Below are positions 8,680 through 17,158 of a stretch of DNA of 64,000 nt, one piece after another. The stretch is from Zhenhengia yiwuensis (lineage in GTDB: Bacteria > Bacillota > Clostridia > Lachnospirales > Cellulosilyticaceae): the NCBI RefSeq assembly GCF_014384995.1, contig NZ_JACRSY010000021.1, forward strand, positions 3,570 through 67,569, written 5' to 3'. The notes beneath the pieces are model-generated. The model was not told the origin of the DNA. It saw only the letters and a list, made by a program, of their open reading frames with translations, and searched no databases. Numbering within the stretch: the first letter of the stretch is position 1; the number at the start of each line of letters is the position of its first letter. The translations under genes were made by a program, and so were the position numbers.

Positions 8680-9343
8680 CTAGCATATACCCCATTCCTC
8701 TTTTCGTAACAATATAACGGTCATACCCAAAAGGACTTAGCACCTTTCTAAGCCTACTCATATACACTTCTATAATATCTGTTGATGCATCACTTTGATA
8801 GCCACAGATACGATCAAAAATCTGTTCCTTAAACAGCAAAATACCTTTATTAAGTAAAAAATACTCAAGAAGATGATAGTTTTTTTCATTCATTTCAACT
8901 ATTTCTCCCTTTATGGTTACACTCTTTTTGCTTGTATCTAGTGTTAACTCCTTAAAGGTCAACAGATTTGCCTTCGTAATTTTCCCGAGCCCTTTTAGTA
9001 CCACATTCATTCTTGCCTTAAGTTCTTCCATAAAGAAAGGTTTCGTTACATAATCATGTGCCCCTAAATTAAATGCCTTAAGCTTATCGCCAAGGTCCTC
9101 TTTAGCTGTTAGGACAATAACACCTACTGTTATCTGCTTCTGCTCAAGATACTTAAGAACACTCATACCATCTTCTCCCGGTAACATTAAGTCTAGGATG
9201 ATTAAATCATAACTTTCTGCTGCTAAATATAACTTGGCTTCTTCTGCACTATAAACGGGCATTACCTCAAATTCATCTTCTAAATAGGTTTTTATATTTT
9301 GGCTAATCTTAATGTGATCTTCTACAAGTAATACCTTTATCAT
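8666..9343 (-). CDS. OmpR/PhoB-family response regulator
   Basis: A 225-residue transcription factor. The receiver domain has the acidic pair ED (residues 8-9), the phosphorylation site Asp51 in LIILDLMLPGEDG and the conserved lysine in DYVTKPF. The C-terminal half is a winged-helix DNA-binding domain ending in IVTKRGMGYML. It is followed by and overlaps the sensor kinase gene. Only six bases separate it from the DHHW gene upstream, which makes co-transcription with the O-acylation genes likely. Confidence 0.93.
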   Translation of the reverse strand: MIKVLLVEDHIKISQNIKTYLEDEFEVMPVYSAEEAKLYLAAESYDLIILDLMLPGEDGMSVLKYLEQKQITVGVIVLTAKEDLGDKLKAFNLGAHDYVTKPFFMEELKARMNVVLKGLGKITKANLLTFKELTLDTSKKSVTIKGEIVEMNEKNYHLLEYFLLNKGILLFKEQIFDRICGYQSDASTDIIEVYMSRLRKVLSPFGYDRYIVTKRGMGYMLDETK

Positions 9344-9349
9344 ATGCCT

Positions 9350-10543
9350 TTACTCCATTTTTAAACATTTATAAACAAATAATACTACATCAGGATTATA
9401 CTCTTCAATATAACTCTCTAATTTATCCGCATCATAATATCTTAAATCTAACAAACGTGTTTCTGCAAACATAGTAGATAAAAATGCACTAAAAGGTAGA
9501 GCAAAAGAATCTTTTATAATAAGTACTTTGTGTCCAGCTGCTTTATTTCGGTTCTCAATTCTTACCTCTGGATAATCTCCTCCAAAATAAGCTGCATAGC
9601 GGTTAGTATAGACGCTCTCATTCTCATCTAGTAGATTTGTTTTAATAATAGTTTCCTCGAAATCCCCCTCATAAGTTTTAACAGAATCACTCTTATGAAT
9701 TTCCACGTTATAGTTGGTATCAAATAAAGGTGTCAAAAGCGTATAGTCATCTACACCTGTGTAGAACCTTCCCACTCTTCTTCCTTGTGACCCTAAAAAG
9801 GAGTTTGGGTATTCTGTCGCTTTATACTTATTGATATCCGTATAATTCTTTTCTATATCTAACACCATACCATACTCATTTTCAAGTTTTTCTACAACTT
9901 GTTCCATAGCCCAGAAAGCTGTATGGGTAGTCCAGTGGTGATCTGTCTTATAAAACAATTCTTCTAGGTTAAGACCATCTTCTATTATAGATTGTCTTAA
10001 ATCTAAATAATCTACTCCCTTATCCTCTAACGATTGCAACAGTTTATCTGTATTTTCTGTTGACCAGTCCTGAACAGATGAAGGTAACTGTGTAAAACCT
10101 TCTATTATTTTAAGTGGCGTCTGTACATAAAGTAAAGGCGTATTACTCTTTTGAAGTATCTTATTTAGCTTATCTATCTTTTCTACTTCCTCAGTATAGT
10201 CGGCTGAGAAAGTCAAAAACTGTAATTGCTCATGATTATCTTTTACAACTACAAGAGAAGGATTTACATCTCTTATATAAGTTCTACCTAATAAACGTTC
10301 TACTAGTCCGTATAAATCGATATACTTTTCCTTAAGCCAAAATGATTCTGTAAGGCTTGTTTCTATCCCTTCTGTAAACCCCTCTATTACCCCTAATACA
10401 TCCTGCTCTTTTTGCCAACCGACTTTCATACTATTCCATGTCGTTTTTGCCAATGTTTTTATATTACCTCCTATAGTAAATAGGCCACCTATGCTAATGA
10501 CTAAGCTAAATACTATAATAACTATCTTATGGTATAACTTCAT
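9350..10543 (-). CDS. DHHW-family protein (AlgJ/AlgX-like O-acylation partner)
   Basis: A 397-residue protein with an N-terminal signal anchor (about residues 7-26) and an extracellular SGNH-like domain. The signature TDHHWTTHTAF is at residues 200-210 (DHHW 201-204); DxxH-like catalytic residues of AlgJ/AlgX proteins lie here. VLIIKDSFALPFSAFLS near residue 340 is the region of the usual catalytic serine (DSF). It lies 12 bases after the MBOAT gene. Such pairs transfer acyl groups, usually acetyl, across the membrane onto an extracellular polymer. The polymer is not identified. Confidence 0.88.
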   Translation of the reverse strand: MKLYHKIVIIVFSLVISIGGLFTIGGNIKTLAKTTWNSMKVGWQKEQDVLGVIEGFTEGIETSLTESFWLKEKYIDLYGLVERLLGRTYIRDVNPSLVVVKDNHEQLQFLTFSADYTEEVEKIDKLNKILQKSNTPLLYVQTPLKIIEGFTQLPSSVQDWSTENTDKLLQSLEDKGVDYLDLRQSIIEDGLNLEELFYKTDHHWTTHTAFWAMEQVVEKLENEYGMVLDIEKNYTDINKYKATEYPNSFLGSQGRRVGRFYTGVDDYTLLTPLFDTNYNVEIHKSDSVKTYEGDFEETIIKTNLLDENESVYTNRYAAYFGGDYPEVRIENRNKAAGHKVLIIKDSFALPFSAFLSTMFAETRLLDLRYYDADKLESYIEEYNPDVVLFVYKCLKME

Positions 10544-10555
10544 ACTCTCTCCCTC

Positions 10556-11890
10556 CTAAAAATTGAAGTAAATAAATGGATTATAGCTCCCTTTGACAAG
10601 ATAGGCCGTTGCAATTAAAAAAACTATACCAAGACCTACAAGATAAAGAGGGGCTTCCTTTTGTTTATGCACTCGTTTAAAAGGCAGGAGCATGATAATC
10701 CCTAAAAACATTAAAATAAAATTCTCTAATAAATATAAAGCTCCTAGATTGCCTAATACCGCATTATGTGTTAATCCAAACATAGCTTTAATATAAGTAA
10801 ATGCCTGACTTAGTGTAGCCGCTCTAAAAATAACCCAGCCTACTAAGACCACTATTAAGGTGTATAGATGTGCTATTATTTTATGACAACTTAATTTCTC
10901 CTCTAGCTCGAAACTCTTTTCTGCTAAAACAAATAAGCCAAAATAAATCCCCCATACAATAAATGTCCAGTTCGCTCCATGCCAAGCGCCAGTTAAAGCC
11001 CATACAATAAAAAGGTTGCGTATAAGCTTTATTGGCCCTACTCTGCTTCCACCTAGAGGAATATACACATAATCTCTAAACCATGACCCAAGCGAAATAT
11101 GCCATCTACGCCAAAAATCAGAAATAGACTTCGCTAAATAAGGTCTATTAAAATTCTCATTAAAATGGAATCCAAACATTCTCCCTAGCCCAATTGCCAT
11201 ATCAGAATACCCGGAAAAATCATAGTAAATCTGAAGAGCATAGGCTAATGCTCCAAGCCAAGCAAAGGTAATCGTTATGGTCCCAGTATCTAGCCCAAAT
11301 GCCTTATCTGCAATAAGGGCAAAGTTATTAGATAAAATAACTTTTTTACCCAATCCCTTTATAAAACGCTTAATACCTTCAGCTATATCCTCTGCATTTT
11401 CACACCTATTATAAATTTCATCTGCAATCGTCTCATAACGTACAATAGGACCTGCTACAAGCTGCGGAAATAGACTAATATAAAGTCCTACATCTAGTGG
11501 ATTTCTAAGAGCCTTACCTCTTTCTCTGTAAATATCTACTACATAGGAAATCCCCTGAAAAGTAAAAAATGAAATGCCAACTGGAAGTGCTAACTGAGTA
11601 TATTTAAAAGTAATGAGCACAAGTACGTTAAAAGAAACCGCTAATACTAGAATTCTCTTAATTTTTTTTCGATCATTTCTATATTGCTCTATCCACCTAC
11701 CAGCTAAATAATTAACACCTATACATCCTATCATTAGAAATACATACACGGGTTCTCCCCATGCATAAAACACTAAACTCACTAGCAGTAGAAAAAAATT
11801 ACGCATTTTTCTTTTTCTTAATATACCATAGTAAATACCAAGAACTATTGGTAAGAAAACAAATATAAATAATAAACTTGAAAATACCAT
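10556..11890 (-). CDS. MBOAT-family O-acyltransferase (AlgI/DltB-like)
   Basis: A 444-residue polytopic membrane protein. SLGSWFRDYVYIPLGGSRVG and the catalytic-histidine motif LTGAWHGANWTFIVWG identify the MBOAT family, AlgI/PatA branch. These proteins move an acyl group from the cytoplasm to the outside, where a partner such as the DHHW protein encoded 12 bases downstream completes the transfer. No dltA/C/D genes are near, which argues against the D-alanylation system. The ATG has AGGAG upstream at slightly long spacing. Confidence 0.93.
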   Translation of the reverse strand: MVFSSLLFIFVFLPIVLGIYYGILRKRKMRNFFLLLVSLVFYAWGEPVYVFLMIGCIGVNYLAGRWIEQYRNDRKKIKRILVLAVSFNVLVLITFKYTQLALPVGISFFTFQGISYVVDIYRERGKALRNPLDVGLYISLFPQLVAGPIVRYETIADEIYNRCENAEDIAEGIKRFIKGLGKKVILSNNFALIADKAFGLDTGTITITFAWLGALAYALQIYYDFSGYSDMAIGLGRMFGFHFNENFNRPYLAKSISDFWRRWHISLGSWFRDYVYIPLGGSRVGPIKLIRNLFIVWALTGAWHGANWTFIVWGIYFGLFVLAEKSFELEEKLSCHKIIAHLYTLIVVLVGWVIFRAATLSQAFTYIKAMFGLTHNAVLGNLGALYLLENFILMFLGIIMLLPFKRVHKQKEAPLYLVGLGIVFLIATAYLVKGSYNPFIYFNF

Positions 11891-11963
11891 ATAAGTTCAT
11901 TCTCCTCTCATCAATATTGCTGATGTTATTATAAGAAATGAACCTTAATAAAAGCTGAACGCA

Positions 11964-12003
11964 AAAAAACAGGATATCCTCCCCCTCGGATATCCTGTTT
12001 TTT
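11964..12003 (-). terminator. Strong terminator between the AgrCA-like pair and the MBOAT operon
   Basis: A perfect 16-base stem (11964-11979 with 11988-12003) closes an eight-base loop, with A- and T-runs at its ends, so it could work in both directions. It lies in the 350-base intergenic stretch 11891-12240. Apart from this hairpin and a 27-codon reading frame (12019-12102) I see nothing else there. Confidence 0.85.
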
Positions 12004-12018
12004 CTTTTTCTCTTTAAT

Positions 12019-12102
12019 CTATAAAACCCTTTGCCACTCTCTAAAAGGCACCCTGTTTTTTATAAAAGCCTTAGAAATTCCCTCAAATTCCAAATCTTTC
12101 AT
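12019..12102 (-). other. Possible tiny 27-codon reading frame downstream of the AgrC-like gene
   Basis: An ATG (12102) opens 27 codons ending in TAG. The product is charged and ends RVPFREWQRVL. There is no ribosome site, but an extended -10 box (TGCTATAGT, with TATAGT the complement of 12110-12115) lies seven bases upstream, so a leaderless transcript is conceivable. It shows none of the features of an AgrD precursor. It may be chance. Confidence 0.2.
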
Positions 12103-12240
12103 AAGTTATACTATAGCATGCTACTACATTTTCCCTTAACATATCATTGAACAAGTACTATTTTACACTTTTTACATTTTTGTGCGAGTTTTTGTCAAAA
12201 ACTATACAAAGTTTTGCACTAAACTAAGAAAGCATTTTCT

Positions 12241-13500
12241 TTAATCATTAGTGTAGCATAAAAATGTTACAGAAAATTTATTTTCATCATGCTCAATATC
12301 CATCATACCTTCATACTTATCTACAATTTTTCGTACATTTTCAAGCCCAATACCATGATTACTACTATTATGCTTTGTAGTTAAAATAATACCATCTTGC
12401 TTTAACACTTGCCCATTATATGTATTTTCTATTTTAAATAAGAAACGACCTTTATCATATTTCATTTGAAGATCAATCTTTCTATTATCTTCTAGCTTAC
12501 ATGTAGCATCTAATGCATTATCTAATAAGTTTCCTAAAACTGTTACAATATCAAAAGCAGGTATTTCTACTGTGTCAGGAATAGAGATGTCAAAGGATAC
12601 ATCGACATTTTGTCCATCTGCCTCTTGCAATTTAAAGTTTAATACACTATCAATAGCAATATTACCTGTTTGAACATAATTTCCATTTCGATTATAACTT
12701 CCTTTAATATCCTTTAAATACTGCAAGGCTTCCTGTGATGTCCCTTGTTCAATTAAGCTAGAAACAATTGCAATATGATTATTTAAATCATGCCTAATAG
12801 CTCGTGTTGCTTTTATAGAGCTATTCATAATCTTAAATTGCTCATCATAATACTTATTTTGTTGCTCTAATAACAACTTCTCTGTTCTCTCTATATGCAT
12901 AACTGATACTCTATCATATAAATAGAATGTTAAAACGTTAACCACCATTATACCTATAATAGCCATATTCGCTAAGAACACAGGTATATCTTTAATATAC
13001 ATCAGTAATAAAATAATATATAAGGAAATCAGTGGTATAAAGGTAATAAAAAACCAGTAGAGAGGTGATACCTGCTCACCTTTTTTTATATTCTTAAACT
13101 TACCTAATATAATAGTTACTGAATAAAGAATCAACTGTACTAAACTAAACATATAATTAAACTCAGGTTGATCCCTTCTAAACAATTGTAGCTTTAATCC
13201 AGATATAAGCTGAACGGTTACAGTCTCTACACATGCAGATAATAAGACTATAAAGCATATTGCTAAAATTCTCTTCTTAAGGCTAGCTTTATAATTTAGA
13301 GAAATAAGGGTGAAGCCTATAATACTACTTGTCACAAGCAGTATAGGCATAGGAAAATATGTACTAATAAATACATTTACAAAAAAATAGATAACATAAG
13401 AAACAATTTCTTTTTTTCGATTTATCCTAGTGTTATCAAAAAACAACATCATTAATTTATAAAGATTATATATAAATAATATACTTACTAAAAAATACAT
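12241..13500 (-). CDS. AgrC-like GHKL sensor kinase
   Basis: A 419-residue protein with about six membrane segments in residues 1-200 and a cytoplasmic GHKL kinase domain. The phosphorylated histidine is His237 in RAIRHDLNNHIAIVSSLIEQG. The N box is LGNLLDNALDAT and the G box is NHGIGLENVRKIV. This is the AgrC/ComD class that usually reads a peptide. Its start codon overlaps the stop of the response regulator gene by one base (TAATG). No agrB or agrD gene is nearby, so the signal is unknown. Confidence 0.88.
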   Translation of the reverse strand: MYFLVSILFIYNLYKLMMLFFDNTRINRKKEIVSYVIYFFVNVFISTYFPMPILLVTSSIIGFTLISLNYKASLKKRILAICFIVLLSACVETVTVQLISGLKLQLFRRDQPEFNYMFSLVQLILYSVTIILGKFKNIKKGEQVSPLYWFFITFIPLISLYIILLLMYIKDIPVFLANMAIIGIMVVNVLTFYLYDRVSVMHIERTEKLLLEQQNKYYDEQFKIMNSSIKATRAIRHDLNNHIAIVSSLIEQGTSQEALQYLKDIKGSYNRNGNYVQTGNIAIDSVLNFKLQEADGQNVDVSFDISIPDTVEIPAFDIVTVLGNLLDNALDATCKLEDNRKIDLQMKYDKGRFLFKIENTYNGQVLKQDGIILTTKHNSSNHGIGLENVRKIVDKYEGMMDIEHDENKFSVTFLCYTND

Positions 13501-14222
13501 TAACTTAGTCTCTCTTTCTCATATTTCATCTGAAAATTTCTTATGTCTTTCCTTCGGGACTGGCTAATGGGCAGACTCTCTCCATTTGATAGGATGACAG
13601 CCTCATATTTAAACTGAGTAATCTGATTATAGCTGACTACATAAGATTTATGTATTTGTATAAATTGATATTTTGCAACTTGTGCAAGTACTTCTTCTAG
13701 TTTCCCATAGAATTGGCCTTCTCCTTCTACTGTTACCATTCTAATCTGTCTCCCTATACTCTCAAAGTAAAGGATGTGCTTTACATCAATTTGATAATTT
13801 TCATGTTTCTTTTTGTATCTAAATAATCCGTCTAGCTGATCAGAAAGTTTCATAGCCAAACGAATATTTTCTTTGATCTTATATGGCTGTATAGGCTTAG
13901 AAACAAAATTAAGAGGCTGTACTTCAAAAAGCTGTCTATAGTACGTATCTGTACCTGAAACAAATACTATTTTTGTAATATAATCATCTAGCTCTTCTCT
14001 AATTTTCTTTCCTACTTCAATACCATTTAATAGATTCATTTCAATATCTAAAAAGATTAAATCAAAACGTTGCTGATGATCTATCGCTCTACATAAGTCT
14101 TTACCAGAGTAAAATACTTCAACTTCTATATCTACATGGATTTCTCTCTGATACTCTAAAATGATATCTTCGATATATGAACAAATCGCCTGTTCATCAT
14201 CACATATTGCAATTTTAAACAT
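13500..14222 (-). CDS. AgrA-like LytTR response regulator
   Basis: A 240-residue regulator. The receiver domain has CDDE (residues 7-10) and the phosphorylation site Asp59 in IFLDIEM. The last 100 residues form a LytTR DNA-binding domain (YFESIGRQIRMVTVEGEGQFYGKLEEV). The ATG at 14222 is chosen because AAAGGAG precedes it by seven bases; a longer reading from 14243 lacks one. It is the first gene of a two-gene unit with the AgrC-like kinase. Targets are not visible here. Confidence 0.9.
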   Translation of the reverse strand: MFKIAICDDEQAICSYIEDIILEYQREIHVDIEVEVFYSGKDLCRAIDHQQRFDLIFLDIEMNLLNGIEVGKKIREELDDYITKIVFVSGTDTYYRQLFEVQPLNFVSKPIQPYKIKENIRLAMKLSDQLDGLFRYKKKHENYQIDVKHILYFESIGRQIRMVTVEGEGQFYGKLEEVLAQVAKYQFIQIHKSYVVSYNQITQFKYEAVILSNGESLPISQSRRKDIRNFQMKYEKERLS

Positions 14223-14375
14223 CCTCTTTCTCCTTTGTAACAATGGTGCTTCAAAATCTAGTCTCTTTTTTATTATACCTGTTTTCTTAAATAACGCTAT
14301 ATCTATATTATATAATATACTGAAAAATCATGTAGACATTATGTTATAAGGATATTGCTTTCCCGCTAAACTAAG

Positions 14376-14416
14376 AAGGTCTACTAGAATAGCATTGAAC
14401 CATCCTAGTAGACCTT
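14376..14416 (-). terminator. Hairpin at the end of the glycan operon
   Basis: AAGGTCTACTAG (14376-14387) pairs perfectly with CTAGTAGACCTT (14405-14416) right behind the MFS gene. There is no clear T-run, so it may be a weak terminator or protect the transcript end. Confidence 0.55.
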
Positions 14417-15585
14417 TACTTTTCTACTTTAACCTTCTTATGAAAAAATATTAAGCTACTTAAAAATAACAACATACTTATCTGTAATATATAAAATGAT
14501 TGCCTCATTCCTAGAGTATCTACAATCTTACCAAACCCTAGATTAAAAATAATATCAAACAGAGTAGCAATACTAATAATAACGCCTGTAGCAGATGCAA
14601 TACATTCCTTATCATAGTAGCTCTGAATCATCAAAACTAAAGTAGGATATAGAATAGAAAGGATTAGACCTGAACCACTTAATAACACCACTGTTTTTAT
14701 GCCACCAGCTATGCCTATTATATAAAGTAGTCCCCCTATTAATCCGAATACAATGACACTTCTTTGTACACCTAGCATTTGGACTAAGGGTGCAAACATT
14801 AATCGTCCTAATGTTATCCCCCCGAAAAAGATAGAAAGAAAAAAAGAGGCCCTATCATATTCTAATTCTAAACCATTGATGCCATATAACATAAACCAAT
14901 TTAAAATACCGTGTTCAGCAATAAAATAAAACCCAAATATTAAAATATAAAAAATAAACGCTGGGTTTTTGATAATATGTACATAGGAAATGGTTTCTTT
15001 TTTCTGCTCTACCTTTGGAATGGTAGAATAAAACATAAATAGCATTCCTATAAGTGAGGCCCCTAATAATACTATATTAACCATCTTCCAATAAGAGATA
15101 TCTGCTGCAAATCTACCTACTATATTTTGAGAGCCACTTGTTCCAATTCCCTGAATAAAAAATAATACATTTACAATAAGCCCTGGAGCACCGGCAAAAA
15201 TAGCTGGCACTAAAATATTAATTGTTGTATTTAATAATGTAGATGCACCTGTACATAAAAACATGCCAAGTAATAAAGATATATAGCTATTCCCCCTAAT
15301 AAATAATAACGCGCCTATTATCCATATACTTAAAGTTGAAATAAAAACATATTTTTTATTAAATCGATCTAGAAAATTTCCTCCACAAAGTAAAAAAACT
15401 AAATTACCCAAATAACTTATAGTTACAATCATAGAAAGTTGAGTCGTACTTAACTCATAGTAGTCTTGAAATACAATAGAGAATATGCCTCTTAGGCTAT
15501 CACTCGCCCCTAAAACAATCATACAAATGCTAAAAGCAATAAACACTATATATGTCCTCTTACTGCTTATTTTATTTATCATCAT
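14416..15585 (-). CDS. Major facilitator superfamily transporter
   Basis: A 389-residue membrane protein with about 12 predicted segments. LLCGGNFLDRFNKKYVF between segments 2 and 3 is the usual MFS loop motif (GxxxDRxxxK), and GGITLGRLMFAPLVQMLG is its counterpart in the second half. It is the last gene of the long minus-strand glycan operon, 37 bases after the PHP phosphatase gene. It may export or import a product of glycan breakdown; the substrate cannot be read from the sequence. Confidence 0.85.
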   Translation of the reverse strand: MMINKISSKRTYIVFIAFSICMIVLGASDSLRGIFSIVFQDYYELSTTQLSMIVTISYLGNLVFLLCGGNFLDRFNKKYVFISTLSIWIIGALLFIRGNSYISLLLGMFLCTGASTLLNTTINILVPAIFAGAPGLIVNVLFFIQGIGTSGSQNIVGRFAADISYWKMVNIVLLGASLIGMLFMFYSTIPKVEQKKETISYVHIIKNPAFIFYILIFGFYFIAEHGILNWFMLYGINGLELEYDRASFFLSIFFGGITLGRLMFAPLVQMLGVQRSVIVFGLIGGLLYIIGIAGGIKTVVLLSGSGLILSILYPTLVLMIQSYYDKECIASATGVIISIATLFDIIFNLGFGKIVDTLGMRQSFYILQISMLLFLSSLIFFHKKVKVEK

Positions 15586-15622
15586 TGCACCTATTTATCT
15601 AATAATTATTTACAATTTATTC

Positions 15623-16423
15623 TTATATCCGTTTAAACTGGGGCTGTCTATGCTCGTATGTAGTGATGTAATCAAACCCTGCACTTTTTACTACATCTAA
15701 TCCAAGCTTTACTGCACATCCAATATGTCTTAAATAATGTGCATCACACCCCACTGTAATAATCTCTCCGCCACATTGCTTATAAAGTTTCACTAAATCT
15801 AAATCTGGCATAGATCTACCTATAGTCTGAAAAAAGCCAGAAGCATTGACTTCTATTCCCCTTCCTCTTTCAATTAAGATTTTATAAAGTCTTTCTATAG
15901 GCTCTTTAAATAAATTCATATTAGGATATATCTGCAATTGCTCATATAAGTATCTCATTGGATATGTAATATGTCCCATAACGTCAAAATCACATTTTAT
16001 TGCCATCTCAATTAATGAGTCTAGATAGCTTAAGTAAAGTGTATTGATATCTTTTGTTTTAAAATTATAGTCTCCTACGTCTAATGCATCCTCTAAATTA
16101 TGAACTGAGCCAATAACAAAATCTAGGTCATATGTTGCAAGAAACTCTTGACTTTCTCGTAATGATTTATGGGGCTGTCCAAGTTCTACCCCCTTCCTTA
16201 CAATAAGTCTACCTTCATATGCTTTTTTAGCCCTTTCTATATCTGCATAAATCTGCTCATACTTTAAACTACGTGCATACTTTTTATCTTCAAACATATC
16301 ATAATGATCGGTAATGGCAATTTCCTTTAGTCCTCGCTTGACCGCTTCCTCACAAATATCCATGATTTCCTCATGACCATCAAAAGAATATTTCGAATGC
16401 ATATGATAATCTACTAAGTACAT
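15623..16423 (-). CDS. PHP-domain phosphatase (HisJ-like histidinol-phosphatase family)
   Basis: A 266-residue PHP enzyme. The metal-binding motifs are YHMHSKYSFDG (His7, His9), ITDHYDMF, the glutamate in GVELGQPH, GSVHN, MGHITYP and the C-terminal CDAHY. This is the HisJ-type histidinol-phosphatase family, but no other his gene is present. Its place between an MgtC-like gene and a sugar-operon MFS gene suggests that it removes phosphate from a sugar phosphate or another metabolite instead. Assignment to histidine synthesis would be a guess. Confidence 0.8.
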   Translation of the reverse strand: MYLVDYHMHSKYSFDGHEEIMDICEEAVKRGLKEIAITDHYDMFEDKKYARSLKYEQIYADIERAKKAYEGRLIVRKGVELGQPHKSLRESQEFLATYDLDFVIGSVHNLEDALDVGDYNFKTKDINTLYLSYLDSLIEMAIKCDFDVMGHITYPMRYLYEQLQIYPNMNLFKEPIERLYKILIERGRGIEVNASGFFQTIGRSMPDLDLVKLYKQCGGEIITVGCDAHYLRHIGCAVKLGLDVVKSAGFDYITTYEHRQPQFKRI

Positions 16424-16439
16424 ATATCATTTCTCCTAT

Positions 16440-17135
16440 TTAATGTATTTCTTCTATATAATCTAAACCTTTGATCTGCTCTAGCTCGGCTAGTATATGA
16501 CTATGATTTTGCTTATTTTTTAAGTCTACCTCCATAGTCACAGCCACATCATCAGCACTAAAAGTATTTTGGCAGCTTCTTTGCATGGAACGAATAACAA
16601 ATTCTTTATTATGTATATAATCTGTTACATAAGTCATTCCTACTTCTGGATTGAGTTCCATATAAACTTCTAAAATACGATTGTGATTTTCCTGATATCT
16701 ACTTGCTTTTTGCAACACCTTTATAGAAAGCATAATAAATATAAATCCTATTACAGCTCCATATATAAATCCAGCCCCTACTGCAATTCCTAAAGTTGCT
16801 ACTGCCCATAAGCTTGCTGCTGTTGTAAGACCTTTAACTTGATTTTTTCCTGTTACAATAATTGTTCCTACACCTAGAAAACCTACTCCACTTATTACTT
16901 GTGCAGCCATACGTGATGGATCTACTATAGTGCCATCCCGTACTCCCAGATATTCATTGGTCACCATGGCAAGCGCTGCGCCTAAGCATACTAGTGCAAA
17001 AGTTCTTATTCCTGCTATCTGTCTTTTAGCACCACGCTCAGCACCTACAATTCCACCTAGAAGAACAGCAAGGCTTAGGCGAACCAGTATAGAGATATAA
17101 TTAAATTCTTCTAGATATTGTAAGCATTCCACCAT
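16440..17135 (-). CDS. MgtC/SapB family membrane protein
   Basis: A 231-residue protein with four or five membrane segments. The family motifs GGIVGAERGAKRQIAGIRTFALV and DPSRMAAQVISGVGFLGVGTI are present, followed by a soluble ACT-like C-terminal domain of about 80 residues. MgtC proteins help bacteria cope with low magnesium or bind ATP synthase; many members, including this one, have no tested role. It sits in the glycan operon with short gaps on both sides, which is unusual for this family. Confidence 0.88.
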   Translation of the reverse strand: MVECLQYLEEFNYISILVRLSLAVLLGGIVGAERGAKRQIAGIRTFALVCLGAALAMVTNEYLGVRDGTIVDPSRMAAQVISGVGFLGVGTIIVTGKNQVKGLTTAASLWAVATLGIAVGAGFIYGAVIGFIFIMLSIKVLQKASRYQENHNRILEVYMELNPEVGMTYVTDYIHNKEFVIRSMQRSCQNTFSADDVAVTMEVDLKNKQNHSHILAELEQIKGLDYIEEIH

Positions 17136-17158
17136 AAGCCCTATACCCTCTTCCCTTA

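Noticed and set aside
12241..14222. Complete agr quorum-sensing locus
   Set aside because: Only the kinase and regulator are present; no AgrB protease or AgrD precursor was found on either side.
15623..16423. Histidine biosynthesis role for the HisJ-like protein
   Set aside because: No other his gene is near and it lies in a sugar operon; only the family name is kept.
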